Shown here piece after piece: positions 1-10,686 of a stretch of DNA of 64,000 nt. This stretch comes from Leucaena leucocephala. Taxonomy: Eukaryota; Streptophyta; Magnoliopsida; Fabales; Fabaceae. The stretch covers positions 13,108,848-13,172,847 of the forward strand of contig CM073527.1 in assembly GCA_037074615.1 (NCBI GenBank). The letters run 5' to 3'. Numbering within the stretch: the first letter of the stretch is position 1; the number at the start of each line of letters is the position of its first letter. The notes beneath the pieces were generated by a model that worked only from the letters and a program-made list of their open reading frames with translations, was not told where the DNA came from and ran no database searches. The position numbers and the translations under genes were made by a program.

Positions 1-2471
1 AATATATAATGTCACTAGATCACATATTCTACAAATTATGCACTCAACATAATTTATTTAAATAATCTTACAATTTTCTGTTTACAAACTCATAATAATC
101 ACACTTATAACTATCTTATAGATGCATCTATCATATTTATTAAATATTTGTATGATTTACATGATTTTTGAATAGCCCATATATATAAATTTTATATATT
201 TCTAGAAATGTAAATATTCATTCTATAAATCATAACTAGTTAGATGATCATTATCAATTTTATTTGAGAACAAGCAGCACATATTAATTCTTATATTGAT
301 TATTCATGAATTTTTTTTAATTCTTCAATGGATGTCAATGCATAATTTTCAATAATTTATTTTATCATCTATGATGATTAAATAAATTATACCAACAATA
401 TATCAATTTGGATAAGTAAACTTCTAATTTACTAGAATCAGTAATAAACTTAATATTTAAAATTTTCTATAACATATATATTTTATCATAATATTTTTAT
501 GACAAATTAATAGTTCATAATAAGTATAATTATATCCACATCCCAATTATAAGAATTACAGTACAAAATTAATCAGTAATCATTATTTAATTAAAATCAA
601 ATTCTTCATTACAATTTTCGCCAATACATTACATATGATGGTGGAATGGAAGGAATATCCACCTTCCATTATAACATTATTTTTTTTCAAATATATATAG
701 ATTAATTTCATATATATTAACTAAACATAGTAAAAGCTTAAATAGATCCACTAATAATAAGAAATAATAAAATACTGACATTTTTTAATAAATGCATAAC
801 TATATAATAAACAGATAGATCAATTATTCATACTTTTCTCATAAAAATAAATCTCAATTTTCCTAATTTAAATGAGATATAAATATTTTTCCCTTTTAAA
901 TGACATAATGAATTTGGCACCACCAAATTTTGATTTTACAATTATCAATAGTACTCACGCACATAAATATTAAATATTGCAATAGACAATTTATCATACT
1001 TAAATAGTATTCAAAGCAAAATTCGAAACATAAATCATGCGCAAATATATTTTTTGGAAATAAATTTGCGGTTTATTTTCTCATTCTATAAATATAATAT
1101 ATGTAATTAAATATATGAATTACTAAATTGAGGAACGTTGATTGCCCCTCAAATATTTCAATATTTTAATAGACTTTTAAAATATTGATAATACACATAC
1201 CAAAAACAAATCTCATTAAAAACAAATGGAATATATCATGTATATTTAGAATACATAAAATCGAATCACATTAAAACCCCATAAAGGACAAATCAATTAG
1301 CCAATCTAAACATTAGTAATATTTTGGTTTCACCATCCATCTATTAATATAAACATAAACGATGAATGCCATATATGCTTATCCAAAGGAAAATAAAAAC
1401 ATGTGCTACTTGTGTGTACATAAAATTATAAAGAATGAATGGACCTTTTCTAAAGCATAGCCCTCTGCGCTTTACCTTGAATATAGTAAACAACAAATCC
1501 TCGAATTGATATTCAGAAAATATTGACTTAGTAATTTGAAAAAATATATTCTAAAATCAAAATACTCTACCAATTAAAGGTTCTTTATTGCCTCATTACT
1601 CATACAAATAATCCAATATAAGCATCTCAAGGATAAATAGGCCTATTAGATAAATAATTTCACTATTAAAAGACATTAATCAAGACAATAATGATGCAGA
1701 ACAAGAATGTTGCAAAATATTATAAGTCTACCTTCCCCTTGAACTCTAACTTCATTCGCATTTTAATGCTTATAAATGCATAATTAGTAATAAAATGATA
1801 GTGTTTCTTTTATATACTTGTATGTTATAACACTTGCCTGGTGCTACTTTCACTCTAATATTTCCACAAAACATTGTGTTCAAAGTAAGTCGTTTCTTCC
1901 TTTCTTAATTTTTTTGAAAATAATATCCTAAAAAGAATTATAGTTAATTATATTATCACTCTATGAAGCAATATGATCCCCACTAATTTTCACAGTTTAA
2001 TTCCATGTAGTTATATATATGATCATTTATCTCATGATTTATTTAAAACACACATCAAATAGTTTGTTAATTGAATTTATTCTCTATCACTTACTATATG
2101 TCTAATCTTCACTTTCTTTAGTAAATCATATATCTGAAATCTAAATTTTTCACTTTCATGATTTAAACTGAAATCATGTTTAACTCAAATCACAAAATCA
2201 TGCATGGATAAAATTTCAATAAATATAATATAATTTTGCCCACGCAAATAAGATTATATATATGATATAATTTACCATGATTAAATAAAGCCAAATATAT
2301 ATATAAACTTATCTTTCTCAAATTAATCACAATAAATTTAAACAATAATAAGAATTAAAAATCATATAGCCTTCTAGGTTTATTGGAAAATTCTCATTTT
2401 AAGAATAATAATTAATCACCTTAAATCATTTTTTACCAAAATTGGTTATTTCAACTTATAATTATTTTTTA
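1..2471. other. AT-rich spacer, no gene seen
   Basis: Very AT-rich DNA with no open frame resembling a plant protein on either strand. A 9-bp hairpin lies at 645-670. I see no other structure I can support. Confidence 0.6.
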
Positions 2472-3095
2472 AGGCTTAAATACTCAAAACCTTCATGAAT
2501 TTTAGATTCATTATACATTACTTCCTAACCTTTAAACGTTTGAATTAATAACTCTAATATTTCATATTTTGATTATCAAACCCCTACCACTAAATTTAAT
2601 AGTTTTTGCCATGTCATAATTTTTATATTTTTTATTAGACACCACGTCATTTAAAAAATAACACTTTGGCAATTTACATGTAGTTTTAAATATTTATATA
2701 TTTTTATTTAAACAATACATGATCAAATAAATCTTTTAAATATTTTTAAAAATATTTTATATTTTTAAATATTTAAAAAATTACTTTAGATTACATGTTA
2801 AGTGTCAAGTATTATTTACATATTATATATTTTTAAGTATTTTATTTTAAGTATTTTAAAATTTTAAAATTATATGCACAGTGTCAAATGTTATGTTTTA
2901 AATAACTTGATATATAATAAAAAATATAAAAATTATGATATGGTAAAAATCGTTATCTTTAAATGTAATTTTAATGGTAAATTTTTTATAATCAAAATGT
3001 AAAATATTAAGGTCCTTAATTTAAATTTTTAAATGTTATGGAGATAATAAGTAACTGACCTAAAGTTTAAAGGAATTTTGTGTATTTTAGCTTTT
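2472..3095. mobile_element. Fold-back / long-TIR MITE
   Basis: The segment starts GGCTTAAATACTCAAAACCTTC (approx.) and its last ~230 bases, reverse-complemented, give a diverged copy of the first ~220 bases. The inner parts match best: both arms contain a run reading CATAATTTTTATATTTTTTA on opposite strands, at about 2613-2635 and 2918-2945. The middle (about 2690-2860) is AT-rich. Long inverted arms around a short core are typical of fold-back or MULE-type MITEs. No clean target duplication could be picked out, so the family is uncertain. Confidence 0.65.
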
Positions 3096-3739
3096 TTTCC
3101 AATTGATAAATTGAAGGCTTGATAGGTTATTTTGCTGGCAAAAAAATGTTTACTTCAATTTATGTTAAATCTCTATAAATAATTTCTTAATCAAGTTGAA
3201 TATGTAAAATAAATATTGTATTTGATTTAATTCAAAAATTAAAATGTTTTTATAAAATAAAAATTTGATTTTGAATAAGTTAAAATAAAATATTTTAAAG
3301 AGTATATTTGCTCTTTTAAAGTGGATCTAGGTTAACAACATAGATGCGCTTAGTATAAAGAGTTATTTATATTTACATAAATAATATTAATCATATTTTT
3401 TACTTTGTCTTCTCAACTTCCCATAAAAGGCGGTTTGAAAAATCTTTTTCCTATAAATAAATCTCCATTATTTGCATCCAATGTTCTTCATTAAGTTTAC
3501 ATATAGTATTCTGCTCATAAAATCATGATCCATATTCTAATATGAATAGGCAATTATCCATTTGTACATACACATTTTCAACAGTTGCAAGAAACTATAC
3601 AATTTATAGATACTTCAGTTTTAACCTCTTTTAAAAATTTTAATGCATAACCAACCCTTAATGTAATTATCATAAAAAATAAATAAAATAAATAATACTA
3701 CTTTTATAATACATATATTATTACCTACAATTTTAGAAC

Positions 3740-3830
3740 AAGAGTCTCATGGTTGAGTGGTATTGAGGTAGTGGAAGGAGCGAGAGGTTCCGACTTGGAG
3801 TCCCAGCTCACCCTAAAGTGGATTTATTTT
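3740..3830 (+). repeat. Possible tRNA-derived SINE head
   Basis: The motif TGGTTGAGTGGT resembles an A box, and GAGGTTCCGACTTGGAGTCCC about 35 bases on resembles a disrupted B box, followed by CAGCTCACCC as in several plant SINE heads. I see no poly-A end and no target duplication, so this is weak. Confidence 0.3.
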
Positions 3831-3879
3831 TCTCTTCAGCCATTCTAGTGAAATAACTAAACTACCCCTCTTTATATTT

Positions 3880-4345
3880 GTTTTTATATATCACTCCTCC
3901 TTCCCCATTGTTCCTGAACGGGATGGCGAGAGAGAGATGAGGTAGGAGAAGTTTCAGGATCTCTCCCGAACCTCCACACAGTCGTGATTTCCATTGCACC
4001 TCCGCGTCATCACCTTTCTCAGTTCAAATCTCTATCAACTGGAAGCTCTTTCCCTTTCCCTATTTTGTAGAAGCCTTTCTCAGTTAAAACAGCTTTTCTC
4101 TCCTTATTTCATACCGTTTCTCAGCGTCCTCTTCTTCCTAAGTCAGACGAGAGAAGCAAGGTAAGAGTGAGATAGTGGGTGAGAGAGTAGCAGGAGGATG
4201 AGAGGAAGTGAGAGGTCACCGACGACGCTGGAGTGCCTGTAGAGTGATGACGAATTACAGAGAGAGTACGACGGAGAGCAGCGAAAATCTCAGGGGAAGT
4301 GAGATCTTTAATGCAATCCACGATTCCAACTGAGGTAAGTCTCCT
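3880..4345 (+). promoter_or_regulatory. Possible 5' leader exon with splice donor
   Basis: A pyrimidine- and purine-rich, less AT-biased stretch of the kind found in plant leaders ends in a perfect donor consensus, GAG|GTAAGT, at about 4336-4341; a second donor-like AAG|GTAAGAG lies near 4160. There is no long open frame and I could not find a matching downstream exon before the retroelement fragment at 5.29 kb. It could be the 5' end of a gene broken by later insertions, or chance. 4346-5290 holds nothing I recognise. Confidence 0.3.
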
Positions 4346-5294
4346 CAACATTCTCCCTACATTTTTTCGACGATCTATGAGGTTCTTGTGGTGTCTTATA
4401 CTGTAGCTGTGTTAAGAAAAAAAATAAAAGAGGTTGGTGTCTGTAAAGGTTATTACTGTTGTAATCAGAGGATTTTTATTAGGTGTTTTGAGTGGTAAAT
4501 CACATTATTCTTCCTTGGTCTGTGAACTTGTCGAGAAGTTGGACAGCATATGGGGTCATATAAATTGCAGCTGTTGGTGGACTTTAAGTAGTAATAATAA
4601 CGGAAGCTTTGAGGATGAATGTATCTCCTTTGTTTTGGTTAGCTTCTGTCGAATTTTAGTCTAAATTGGTACTTAAATGGGTTAGAATGTTGAATTTATA
4701 AGAAAATGTAAGAGACGAAGGCTACAAGCTTTAATAATTCCTTTAATGTTTCAGAGAGCTGTGGAGAGCTGTTGAGTAATGTGCATGTATATATATACCC
4801 CTGTGTGTGTTGAGAGAGTTGCTAAAACTGGAACTTTAAGTTAAATTATTTTACAAATCTGGAAAAATTCTAGATTTGCTGATGAGGGTCATATGTGACT
4901 ATATGTGGGCAGAATACTTCTGTCCTACTATACTCCTTGGTGTGTTGTGAAATGGGTGGTATATAGGATTTCCTTATTTTGCCTATGGTAAAAACATGTA
5001 GTTAACCTTATTGTAGCTGTTGTGGATTATGAGAAAAGAAAGGAGTTGTTGGCGTGTAAATTAATTGAAAAGATAGATTAAGAAGGTTATTTCGCATATA
5101 GACATTTTACAGAAATTTTTGGTTGTGACAGGTTAAAAAGAAGGAGTTAATTCTATTTTGAATCCAATTTAAGTTGAATTTTGTGAAGCTAGTTGATGGC
5201 TATTCGGTTAATAATTTATGGGTCTGTGTGTGGCGTAAAGAGTCAAAATTTGAAGCTATGGAAAATGGATTATAATTTGCTGATTGATGTTTTC

Positions 5295-7001
5295 CTATTT
5301 TAAATCATTGTCCCAAATACTTCTACCATGTTTGGAAGTATTAAGATCAGCATCAAGTTGTTGTGCTTGAGAATTAAGCCTCGAATGAAGCTTATTAACT
5401 TGATCCGTTAATGATTCAACCTGAGAAGATAAATCTTCAGTATTTGCAGAGATAAGATCCAGCGTAGAGTCAATTCGAGAAAGAAACTTGTTCTGACAAA
5501 TAGTGTTGTCAGTATGCCAGTTGAGTACTGCTTCTGTTGGAGTAACAGGATTGGGACCATGAGGAGTGACTTCAGTACTTTTGATATAAGGTCGCCTGGC
5601 TACTTTTGTTCCTTGATCAAAGCTTTCTTCAAGAGAAGGAAACTGAGCTTCATAAGGATGAGACTCTGGATTGAGCATGGCTATGCATGGTTGAGGCTGG
5701 ATTGGTGGAATAACAGGTATCACCGAAGATGGTTCAGGAATAGCTGGTTCTGGCTGTTTATGCTGAGAGAAAACATCAGCAATTAGATCATCATGTCCTA
5801 ATTCTTTTAACAGATCATACAGAGACATTTCTGATGTAGGTTTCACAGCATTGATATCCCAGTTGACAGCAAATCTGGGCTTTGGAGGTTCATCATCATC
5901 ATCCTTAGGCTTTCTGCGCCTAGACTGATTTACCTATTTTTTCTTTTTCTTTTTCTTAATAGCACGTCTGAAATCTTCATCATCAAAAAACTCCTAAAAA
6001 GATGGGTCATGACATTCACAATCTGATTCACACAGAGAATTATCAAAATCCCAGATAAAGTGTCCATGAACATGAGACACATATACTAGTTCAGCAATCT
6101 TTGAGAATTCATGTACTGGAGAATCACTAGCTTCAGGGTCACTAGAATAGACGAGAGAGATTGTAGCAATCATCCTGGAAGGATAAGATCCTTCTGATCC
6201 TAGTTTCTGAAAAATTGTTCTGACAGTACCATCAGACATCTTTGAAATTGTAGGCGGTGCAATAGTATGGACATCAGCAGGAGTAAAGTTGAACTCTCGT
6301 TCATAGTTGGTTATCCACTCAAGAGGAATGATCTGAGCAAGTTCCTTTCTAGGAATCTGCCTTGGGATGTTAACTATGGCTGGGCCATGAGTATTATCTG
6401 TAAACATTAGCAGAGCATCATTGGTATATGTTGGAAACTGAAGCTCCAAAGAATGATTCTGGAATCTGTAAACCAACTGATGATGTAGAGTAGCTGCAAT
6501 AGCTTGAGGATCAAGTTTAGCACTGATGATCTATACTTGGACTTTTATTCTCCGTGAAAGAGTAGGATCTATCAACATCATATTGAAGTTTGGAGTAATG
6601 GTCAGGACAATACTTCCATTGCTGAGAGTTGTAACTAGAGTACCAATCAGGGCATTTGGATACTCATGATAAGCAATGTCTAACAAAGCAATCTTAGCAG
6701 AGACAAGAAGTCCTTTTCTGCCATGCAATGTAAGAACAACACGAACAACTCCAAGATGGAGATGGGAATATTCCTGTTCAATATAGGAGTTGATGAGCGG
6801 TTGAGGCAGCTCCAGCGTAACATACTGTTCACTGCTTGTAGATGGAATACCACACTGGTCAAGACGAGAACTTTGAATAATTTTCTTGACAGGAGGAGTG
6901 GTTCTAGAAATAAGATGGCGGATAGATGAGGGTAAGCGGTCTATGGATAAAGCAGAAGAGATTCTAACAGGTTTATTTGAAGTAGAAGGTGTATCACTCA
7001 T
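5295..7001 (-). pseudogene. Caulimovirid-like ORF, broken: MP domain and coiled coil
   Basis: One reading frame runs from an ATG at 7001 to a stop at 5295-5297. It is open except for three in-frame stops (6531-6533, 5994-5996, 5934-5936), with no frameshift. The N-terminal third has a 30K-type movement-protein pattern (beta-rich, HLGVVRVVLTLHGRKGL-like core) as in Caulimoviridae polyproteins. Next come an acidic stretch and a lysine run near 5936-5960. The last third has a YEAQFPSLEE-like motif and a coiled coil (about 5320-5490) resembling the virion-associated region. The zinc finger, protease, reverse transcriptase and RNase H expected downstream are absent, so this is a truncated 5' portion. 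It is either an endogenous pararetrovirus or an LTR element carrying an MP domain. The virus-like family call is from memory, not a search. Confidence 0.7.
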
Positions 7002-7086
7002 GGTGGTAAGGTCTCTCTCTTACTTACTTTCTCTAACTTTATTTTTGCTAGATTCACCAGAATATCTGGTCAAAAAGAAATAGACA

Positions 7087-7100
7087 TGGCTCTGATACCA
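7087..7100 (-). promoter_or_regulatory. Initiator-Met tRNA primer binding site
   Basis: Reading the minus strand, TGGTATCAGAGCCA is the standard plant primer site complementary to initiator methionine tRNA, used by caulimovirids and many plant LTR elements. It lies 86 bases upstream of the ATG at 7001, exactly where a 5' leader is expected, and supports reading 5295-7100 as one retroelement fragment. Confidence 0.85.
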
Positions 7101-7345
7101 TAGGGGGTGGATCTCCTACAAGAACTCTGAGACCCAGTTAGAATGACATAGAAAACGGTTTATTTGATTCGCCTTCCCACCAGTTCCGATATTCATTCTG
7201 GCGAGTGATCCTCTTGGCTCTTGCGTTGATGGGATCGCCCGACCAAAATCCTATGATCCCATAAATCCTATTTATTTTTAATTGTTTTAGCCAACTATTT
7301 TTCTTCTTCTCAAATACTACTTCTGACATGCTCAACAACTTTGAT
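7101..7345 (-). mobile_element. 5' flank of the retroelement primer site
   Basis: Continues upstream of the primer site on the same strand. It holds a 66-codon open frame (7338-7138) ending just before the primer site, with a basic stretch ARAKRITRQNEYRNWW. I do not recognise it. It could be the terminal part of an LTR or of a caulimovirid genome; no TG...CA boundary is clear. Confidence 0.35.
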
Positions 7346-7570
7346 TAGATTAAAAAAATTAATTAAATTAATTAATATAGTATTTTTTAAACACTCTAGA
7401 TAACCTTCTTAGTTCACTCCATAACGCCATTTTTTTTATTTAATTATTGTTGAAGAAGTATCAATATAGATAATTTAAAAATATAATAAATATAAAAAAT
7501 ATAGATTATTAATAGAGACAATTTAAAAAAATAATAAATATAAAAAATATAGATTAAAATAAATTTTCTA
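7346..7570 (+). repeat. Stowaway-like MITE relic (family B)
   Basis: Shares an ordered set of words (GATTAGATTAA..AAATTAATTAA, then a C-rich pause, then TTATTGTTGAAGAAGTATCAATA and AATATAAAAAATATA) with 23.8-24.05, 31.95-32.23, 54.06-54.35 and 55.5-55.74 kb. The ends are poorly preserved here. 7571-7991 holds only AT-rich spacer. Confidence 0.5.
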
Positions 7571-7991
7571 ATTATATTCTATAGTAACAAGGAGAAGTAT
7601 TATTAATTTTTAGTTTTAACAAAGACATAGCATAAGGTTTGGGCGATTTCCCTCTTTAATTCTTTATACATCAAAAGAACAGTTATATATATTATATACA
7701 TATGATAATATTTTTAAGGCAAACATAATATTAGACATACGTGCGATAACTATATGCAAGGTCACGAAAGTTTTAGATCAGTTTTGTTTGGATTTTGTTT
7801 TTGCCATTGTACGTTGCAAAGCTCACACTCACATATAGATATGTCCAGAAATAAACATTTAGGTCTGAATTGTTCAAACCATTTGGTGACGTCTGTATAT
7901 TCACATGTTTTATTTATTTAATATAAAAAATCTATAAATGATATAAATAATGTGACTATTATTTCTAAAAAAATGCAATATACAAAACTCA

Positions 7992-8781
7992 GGCTGTTTG
8001 GATTAGCTTTTGGAGAAGGATTAATGGAAAAAATGTTTTTAAAGTACTTTCAAATAAGCTCTTCCATAGAAGAGCTTATGAAAAAATGGTTTTGAATAAA
8101 TTAGTATTTAGATAATTATTACAAGAATGATTTTTTATGATTGGTAAATTACTAGAATTGTATGAGATAAAAAACCCCATAACTGTTCACTTTTCAGATT
8201 GCAACATCCTATATATGCTTGTCGTTTCCTTTTATACTATAGCTCTTGTTCCTCTTCTTCTCAAGAAATTCCAGGTGATCCCAGCGACAACCTTAACCAG
8301 TGATACTCAGCAATTGAAATCTTTCTCCTCTCCTTCTTCTAGTGAACAGCGATGCTCGATAGTGGTTCTTCATCTTCCTTTTTCTGGATGGTTATTTGAT
8401 TTCATTTTCCTCCTCTCATCAACCCATGGCAACTTCCTCCTCTCTAGCAGCAACAAACGGAAGTGACGACAGAGAGGATGATGAGAATACAATGATGGTA
8501 GGGAGAAGAAGAGGAAAGTGATGAAGAAGAGAGAGAGTAAGGAGGAGAGAGGAGAGATGAAAGATGAGAGTGTGTTAGAAAAAAAAAGGAGTAAAATGGT
8601 CTATTTATAAGCCATTTTTTCTCATCCATAAGTTATTCTTAGGAATTTATCTGAAATTATAGTTTAACCTATAAGTATCTATGTACTAAAAGAGATGCTT
8701 GTTTAAAAATCTTACAAAATCATAGTTTAGGCTAAAATTTTTTATAAACCCTTAGTTTTGTATGTATCCAAAACACACACC
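7992..8781 (+). mobile_element. Non-autonomous DNA element, family A (copy 1)
   Basis: Begins GGCTGTTTGGATTAGC and ends near TGTATCCAAAACACAC, an imperfect inverted pair. The first ~190 bases match 23155-23340 closely (AGCTTATGAAAAAA..GGTTTTGAATAAAT..AGTATTT..GGTAAATTAC). The middle, 8170-8620, is unlike the other copies, less AT-rich, and may be captured host DNA. It contains a 31-codon ORF at 8426-8521 (MATSSSLAATNGSDDREDDE...). No transposase is present. Confidence 0.6.
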
Positions 8782-9922
8782 TAATCATAATCTTTGAATT
8801 TAGTAGAATGTTTTTAATTCTTTTATAGGTTATAGTTAACCCCTTAAAAAATTGACTAATTTAAATCGATGCATAACAGGAATCATCAAGGTTAGGCTAA
8901 ACCCAAAAAATCAAAGCCATAGCCTTTAATTAAATTAGAGTAATTTCAGCTAACTGATTTAACCTATTAGGATTAGATTGTTTCAATATATGATCGTATT
9001 GTATACTCATCAACTGTAGGCCATTTTACTGTGTTATAGTATTCCTGTGTATAAATGTGTAAACACCATCAATTTTGTTGTGTTATACTACTCTTATACA
9101 TAAATGTGTGAACGCAATGGCCAAAAATAAAATATGCTAGCACCACGTGTGCACTTTAATTACACGCTTTCAAAACATGATGAGTTATTTAAAAATGAGA
9201 GTAAAATATGTGTAAAGTTTTTTTTTGACATTTAGTATTTGATCTGAGTTTTAATACCATTAATAAAATAAAGCCGGCTTTCTTATAAATTTTGAGCAAG
9301 TTTAAAAAAATAAAAGCAAAATAAAAAATATATTTGGGAATTTTATTATAATCAATTTAATGCAGTGCAGATTTTTTAGAAAAGTAATTCGACATCTAAT
9401 ACTTCCATGATTTTGTAAAGAAAAAGGTTTCCATCAATATAATGCAATTTAACACAAATTAGAATTCTTTAGTCATCTTCATTTCTTGCGAAATAAGTTT
9501 TGGTTAACTTGGTATTGGTCTCAAATTCATCTTACATGGCTCTCTCTGTTTCCCCAACTGTCTTACAAGGCATCTGATCGTAAGCGCTCGCGATATTGGA
9601 CTTCAAAATCATACAAGCATAATTTTTTTATAAGGAGTGAGGGCTGTTGCCTTATAAATAGGTTACACTAATAAAAAAATTAGTTCCACACATTTAATAT
9701 TAAGTAATTATTTCAAATATAACGAATATGTATATATTAAATATATACATATTACATATTAAATATATTAAATATATATACATATTAAATATATAGTTAA
9801 TATATTAACTGTACCTCCCATTACATATTAATCAATTGTTTAATTTGTAAGAAAAGTAAGCTGCTAATGTGAGTACCATTATCCCTTTTTAACATATTAA
9901 TAATAAGTATTGAATTTAATTA
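8782..9922. other. AT-rich spacer
   Basis: No gene is recognised. A 61-codon frame at 9486-9671 shows no known motif. 9720-9805 is a low-complexity TATATA/AAATATAT tract that can fold on itself. Confidence 0.5.
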
Positions 9923-10434
9923 CAGGTGGGAATATGGGTTGACCTACTGAAAATAGGCCAACCTGTTAAAGAAGCAGGCCCAAAAGGGGGCGGGCTGCAA
10001 CTGAGCGCACGACCCACCTTTTTTTTTAATTTTTAATATTTTTAAAAAATTATTTTTAAACTTTTAAAATACTAATAAAAAATTTCTAATATTATATTAG
10101 TATAATTAAAAAATTGTTAATATTATACTCTTAACAATTCCTATTTTTTATAAAAAATCTTAAATTTTATGACTATAAATCTAAATAAATATTAACATAA
10201 TATTAATCAATTATAATATGTTAACACATATTAACAAATAAGTTATTATCTTTATTAATATTCAATAATAAAAGTATTCAAAGTAATATTTAGGTAAAAT
10301 AAATAATAATATTAATAATTTATTTAAAAATAGGCTAGTGGGCTTGGAGTGGGAGGCTATGCAGCCCGCCCCAAAATGGGCTAAAAAAATGCCAGCCTGT
10401 TTCTGGCTCGTTTTTAAGAAAAACGGGTTCCCTA
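9923..10434. mobile_element. hAT-like MITE, family C (copy 1)
   Basis: GC-rich ends (AGGTGGGAATATGGG at the left, GGGTTCCCTAG at the right, plus GCAGGCCC / GGGCTAAAA type inner blocks) surround a ~300-base AT core (10022-10330). That core is closely matched by 52188-52490 in the same orientation. The ends resemble the AGGGGTGGGMA termini of plant hAT MITEs. No good target duplication was found. Confidence 0.55.
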
Positions 10435-10589
10435 GCTCTAAATCTGACTTAATGATAATCTTTTTGGAACTTTAATCCCATACGAATAGAAACACTCAAT
10501 ATAGTTTACTGTTTAGAATAATAAGCATTACATCCAAACACGATTTTACTTACTCTCCAAGCCAGACGATTACAGCCCAATGACTCAGA

Positions 10590-10686
10590 TTGTTTAGTTT
10601 GGGGTTTTGTAGGGGAGGGGAGATATAAGTGTTTTTCATTGAGAAAAATGGAGGGGAGGAGAGGGGAGATTTTTTATCCTTATGTG
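10590..10686. mobile_element. Left arm of G-rich TIR element
   Basis: ATTGTTTAGTTTGGGGTTTTGTAGGGGAGGGG pairs with the reverse complement of 14220-14250 (ATTATTTAGTTCAACATAGAGGAGGG, approx.) as an imperfect ~30-bp terminal inverted repeat. GGGGAGGGGAG blocks appear on opposite strands in the two arms. The element is interrupted at 10,686 by the solo LTR. Confidence 0.55.

Noticed and set aside
645..670. AATGGAAGG/CCTTCCATT hairpin as terminator or regulatory site
   Set aside because: Single 9-bp hairpin in spacer with no gene nearby; expected by chance in a window of this size.
4434..4664. 76-codon plus-strand ORF as a gene
   Set aside because: No motif, no splice context that fits, composition typical of chance frames.
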